DNA from: HB2-32-21 sp040235495
GTDB taxonomy: Bacteria; Pseudomonadota; Gammaproteobacteria; Pseudomonadales; Porticoccaceae
DNA: 12,545 nucleotides
Assembly (NCBI GenBank): GCA_040235495.1
Contig: JBECKV010000090.1
Span: forward strand, 1 to 12,545
Reading direction: 5' to 3'
A program made the position numbers and the translations under genes. The first letter of the stretch is position 1; each line of letters begins with the position of its first letter. The notes under the pieces are model-generated. The model worked only from the letters and a program-made list of their open reading frames with translations, was not told the DNA's origin and did not search any database. Shown piece by piece: positions 12,078-12,545 of the stretch.

Positions 12078-12545
12078 TAAAACCGGCGCGGCAATTGACG
12101 ATGACCCATGGCAAATTGTTTGGCCGGATCAGGAACTCCCTCAAGACAACGAACATCTTTTGCTACCGCTCGACCTCTGGTTGGAACTTGACAAAAACGG
12201 AGACCGCCAGCCGACCTGGGGTGTCTGGCTGAATAGCGAAGACGAAGTGGAGGCGCTCAGCGGCCGGTTTGCCGAATTACCCTGCATTGCGATCAACTTT
12301 CCCGGATTCATGGACGGGCGGGGCTTTTCAAGCGCTCGTATAATCCGGGAGCACTATGGCTACCGTGGTCCCCTGCGCGCGCTCGGGCGAATCATCCCCG
12401 AGCAATTGTTATTTCTGGCTCGCTGTGGCTTTGACAGCTTCGCCGTCGACGCCGAGCGGAATATTCCCGACCCGAGAGTTTACTTCGGTGAGTTCTCGGT
12501 CAATTACCAGGGCAGCGCCGACCAACCTCAACCCCTGTTCAGGCG
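12061..12545 (+). CDS. DUF934 family protein, cysI partner (3' end outside the window)
   Basis: The ATG at 12061 lies inside the 3' end of cysI, 17 bp before its stop, in a different frame. AAGGAG (12048-12053) is seven bases before it, indicating translational coupling. The visible 161 residues show LLPLDLWLEL near 36-45, WGVWLNSEDEVEAL, a central INFPGFMDGRGFSSARIIREHYGYRGPLRALGRIIPEQL block, and FLARCGFDSFAVD, which are characteristic of DUF934. In Pseudomonas-like bacteria this family follows cysI and often precedes cysH. Its role in sulfite reduction is presumed from that linkage rather than from chemistry. The frame is open to the window edge and most of the protein is present. Confidence 0.88.
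   Translation, partial: MQKLLDKTGAAIDDDPWQIVWPDQELPQDNEHLLLPLDLWLELDKNGDRQPTWGVWLNSEDEVEALSGRFAELPCIAINFPGFMDGRGFSSARIIREHYGYRGPLRALGRIIPEQLLFLARCGFDSFAVDAERNIPDPRVYFGEFSVNYQGSADQPQPLFR

Overview
The window looks like chromosomal DNA of a gammaproteobacterium, probably marine or environmental and Pseudomonadales/Cellvibrionales-like. This placement is inferred from the gene content (RlmJ, a DUF945 protein, a siroheme CysI followed by a DUF934 protein, and a crotonase beside a CrtC/AttH-like protein), not from a marker gene. No rRNA, tRNA, CRISPR array or IS element is visible.

Bases 1 to about 2266 are the distal end of an integron cassette array. It is AT-richer than the rest and its ORFs all lie on the + strand. 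Two complete attC sites (508-580 and 1817-1885) each have a core-site pair and an imperfect hairpin with unpaired bases. They bound a partial type I restriction specificity-subunit-like cassette, a 1305-bp cassette encoding a winged-helix plus TIR/nucleoside-deoxyribosyltransferase-like protein (a candidate anti-phage NAD-consuming effector), and a small NTF2/SnoaL-like cassette. The last cassette keeps only the left half of its attC, which marks the right edge of the array. The integrase gene and attI should lie to the left, outside the window.

From 2420 on the DNA is GC-richer and reads as core chromosome. A DUF945 (YdgA-like) protein lies on the - strand and rlmJ (23S rRNA m6A2030 methyltransferase) on the + strand. 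Three 15-bp tandem repeats sit directly against the rlmJ start codon in place of a Shine-Dalgarno sequence. A - strand pair follows: a crotonase/enoyl-CoA hydratase family enzyme, then a 375-aa CrtC/AttH-like protein. A perfect inverted repeat that looks like an operator lies in the gap between them.

Between 7163 and 7523 a consensus CRP/Vfr box abuts a sigma70-like promoter in class II geometry. It should drive a predicted outer-membrane beta-barrel protein (7524) and perhaps the next gene, a secreted protein with an Arg/Glu/Pro repeat tail (8472) that ends in a strong intrinsic terminator. A periplasmic retropepsin-like aspartic protease follows. A 37-aa single-membrane-span protein lies on the - strand (10095-10208), and its 3' end has been tandemly duplicated.

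The right end holds cysI (nitrite/sulfite reductase hemoprotein), preceded by a leader able to form competing hairpins, and translationally coupled to a DUF934 gene that runs off the edge. Short tandem duplications (12, 13, 15 and 22 bp) recur in the intergenic spaces.
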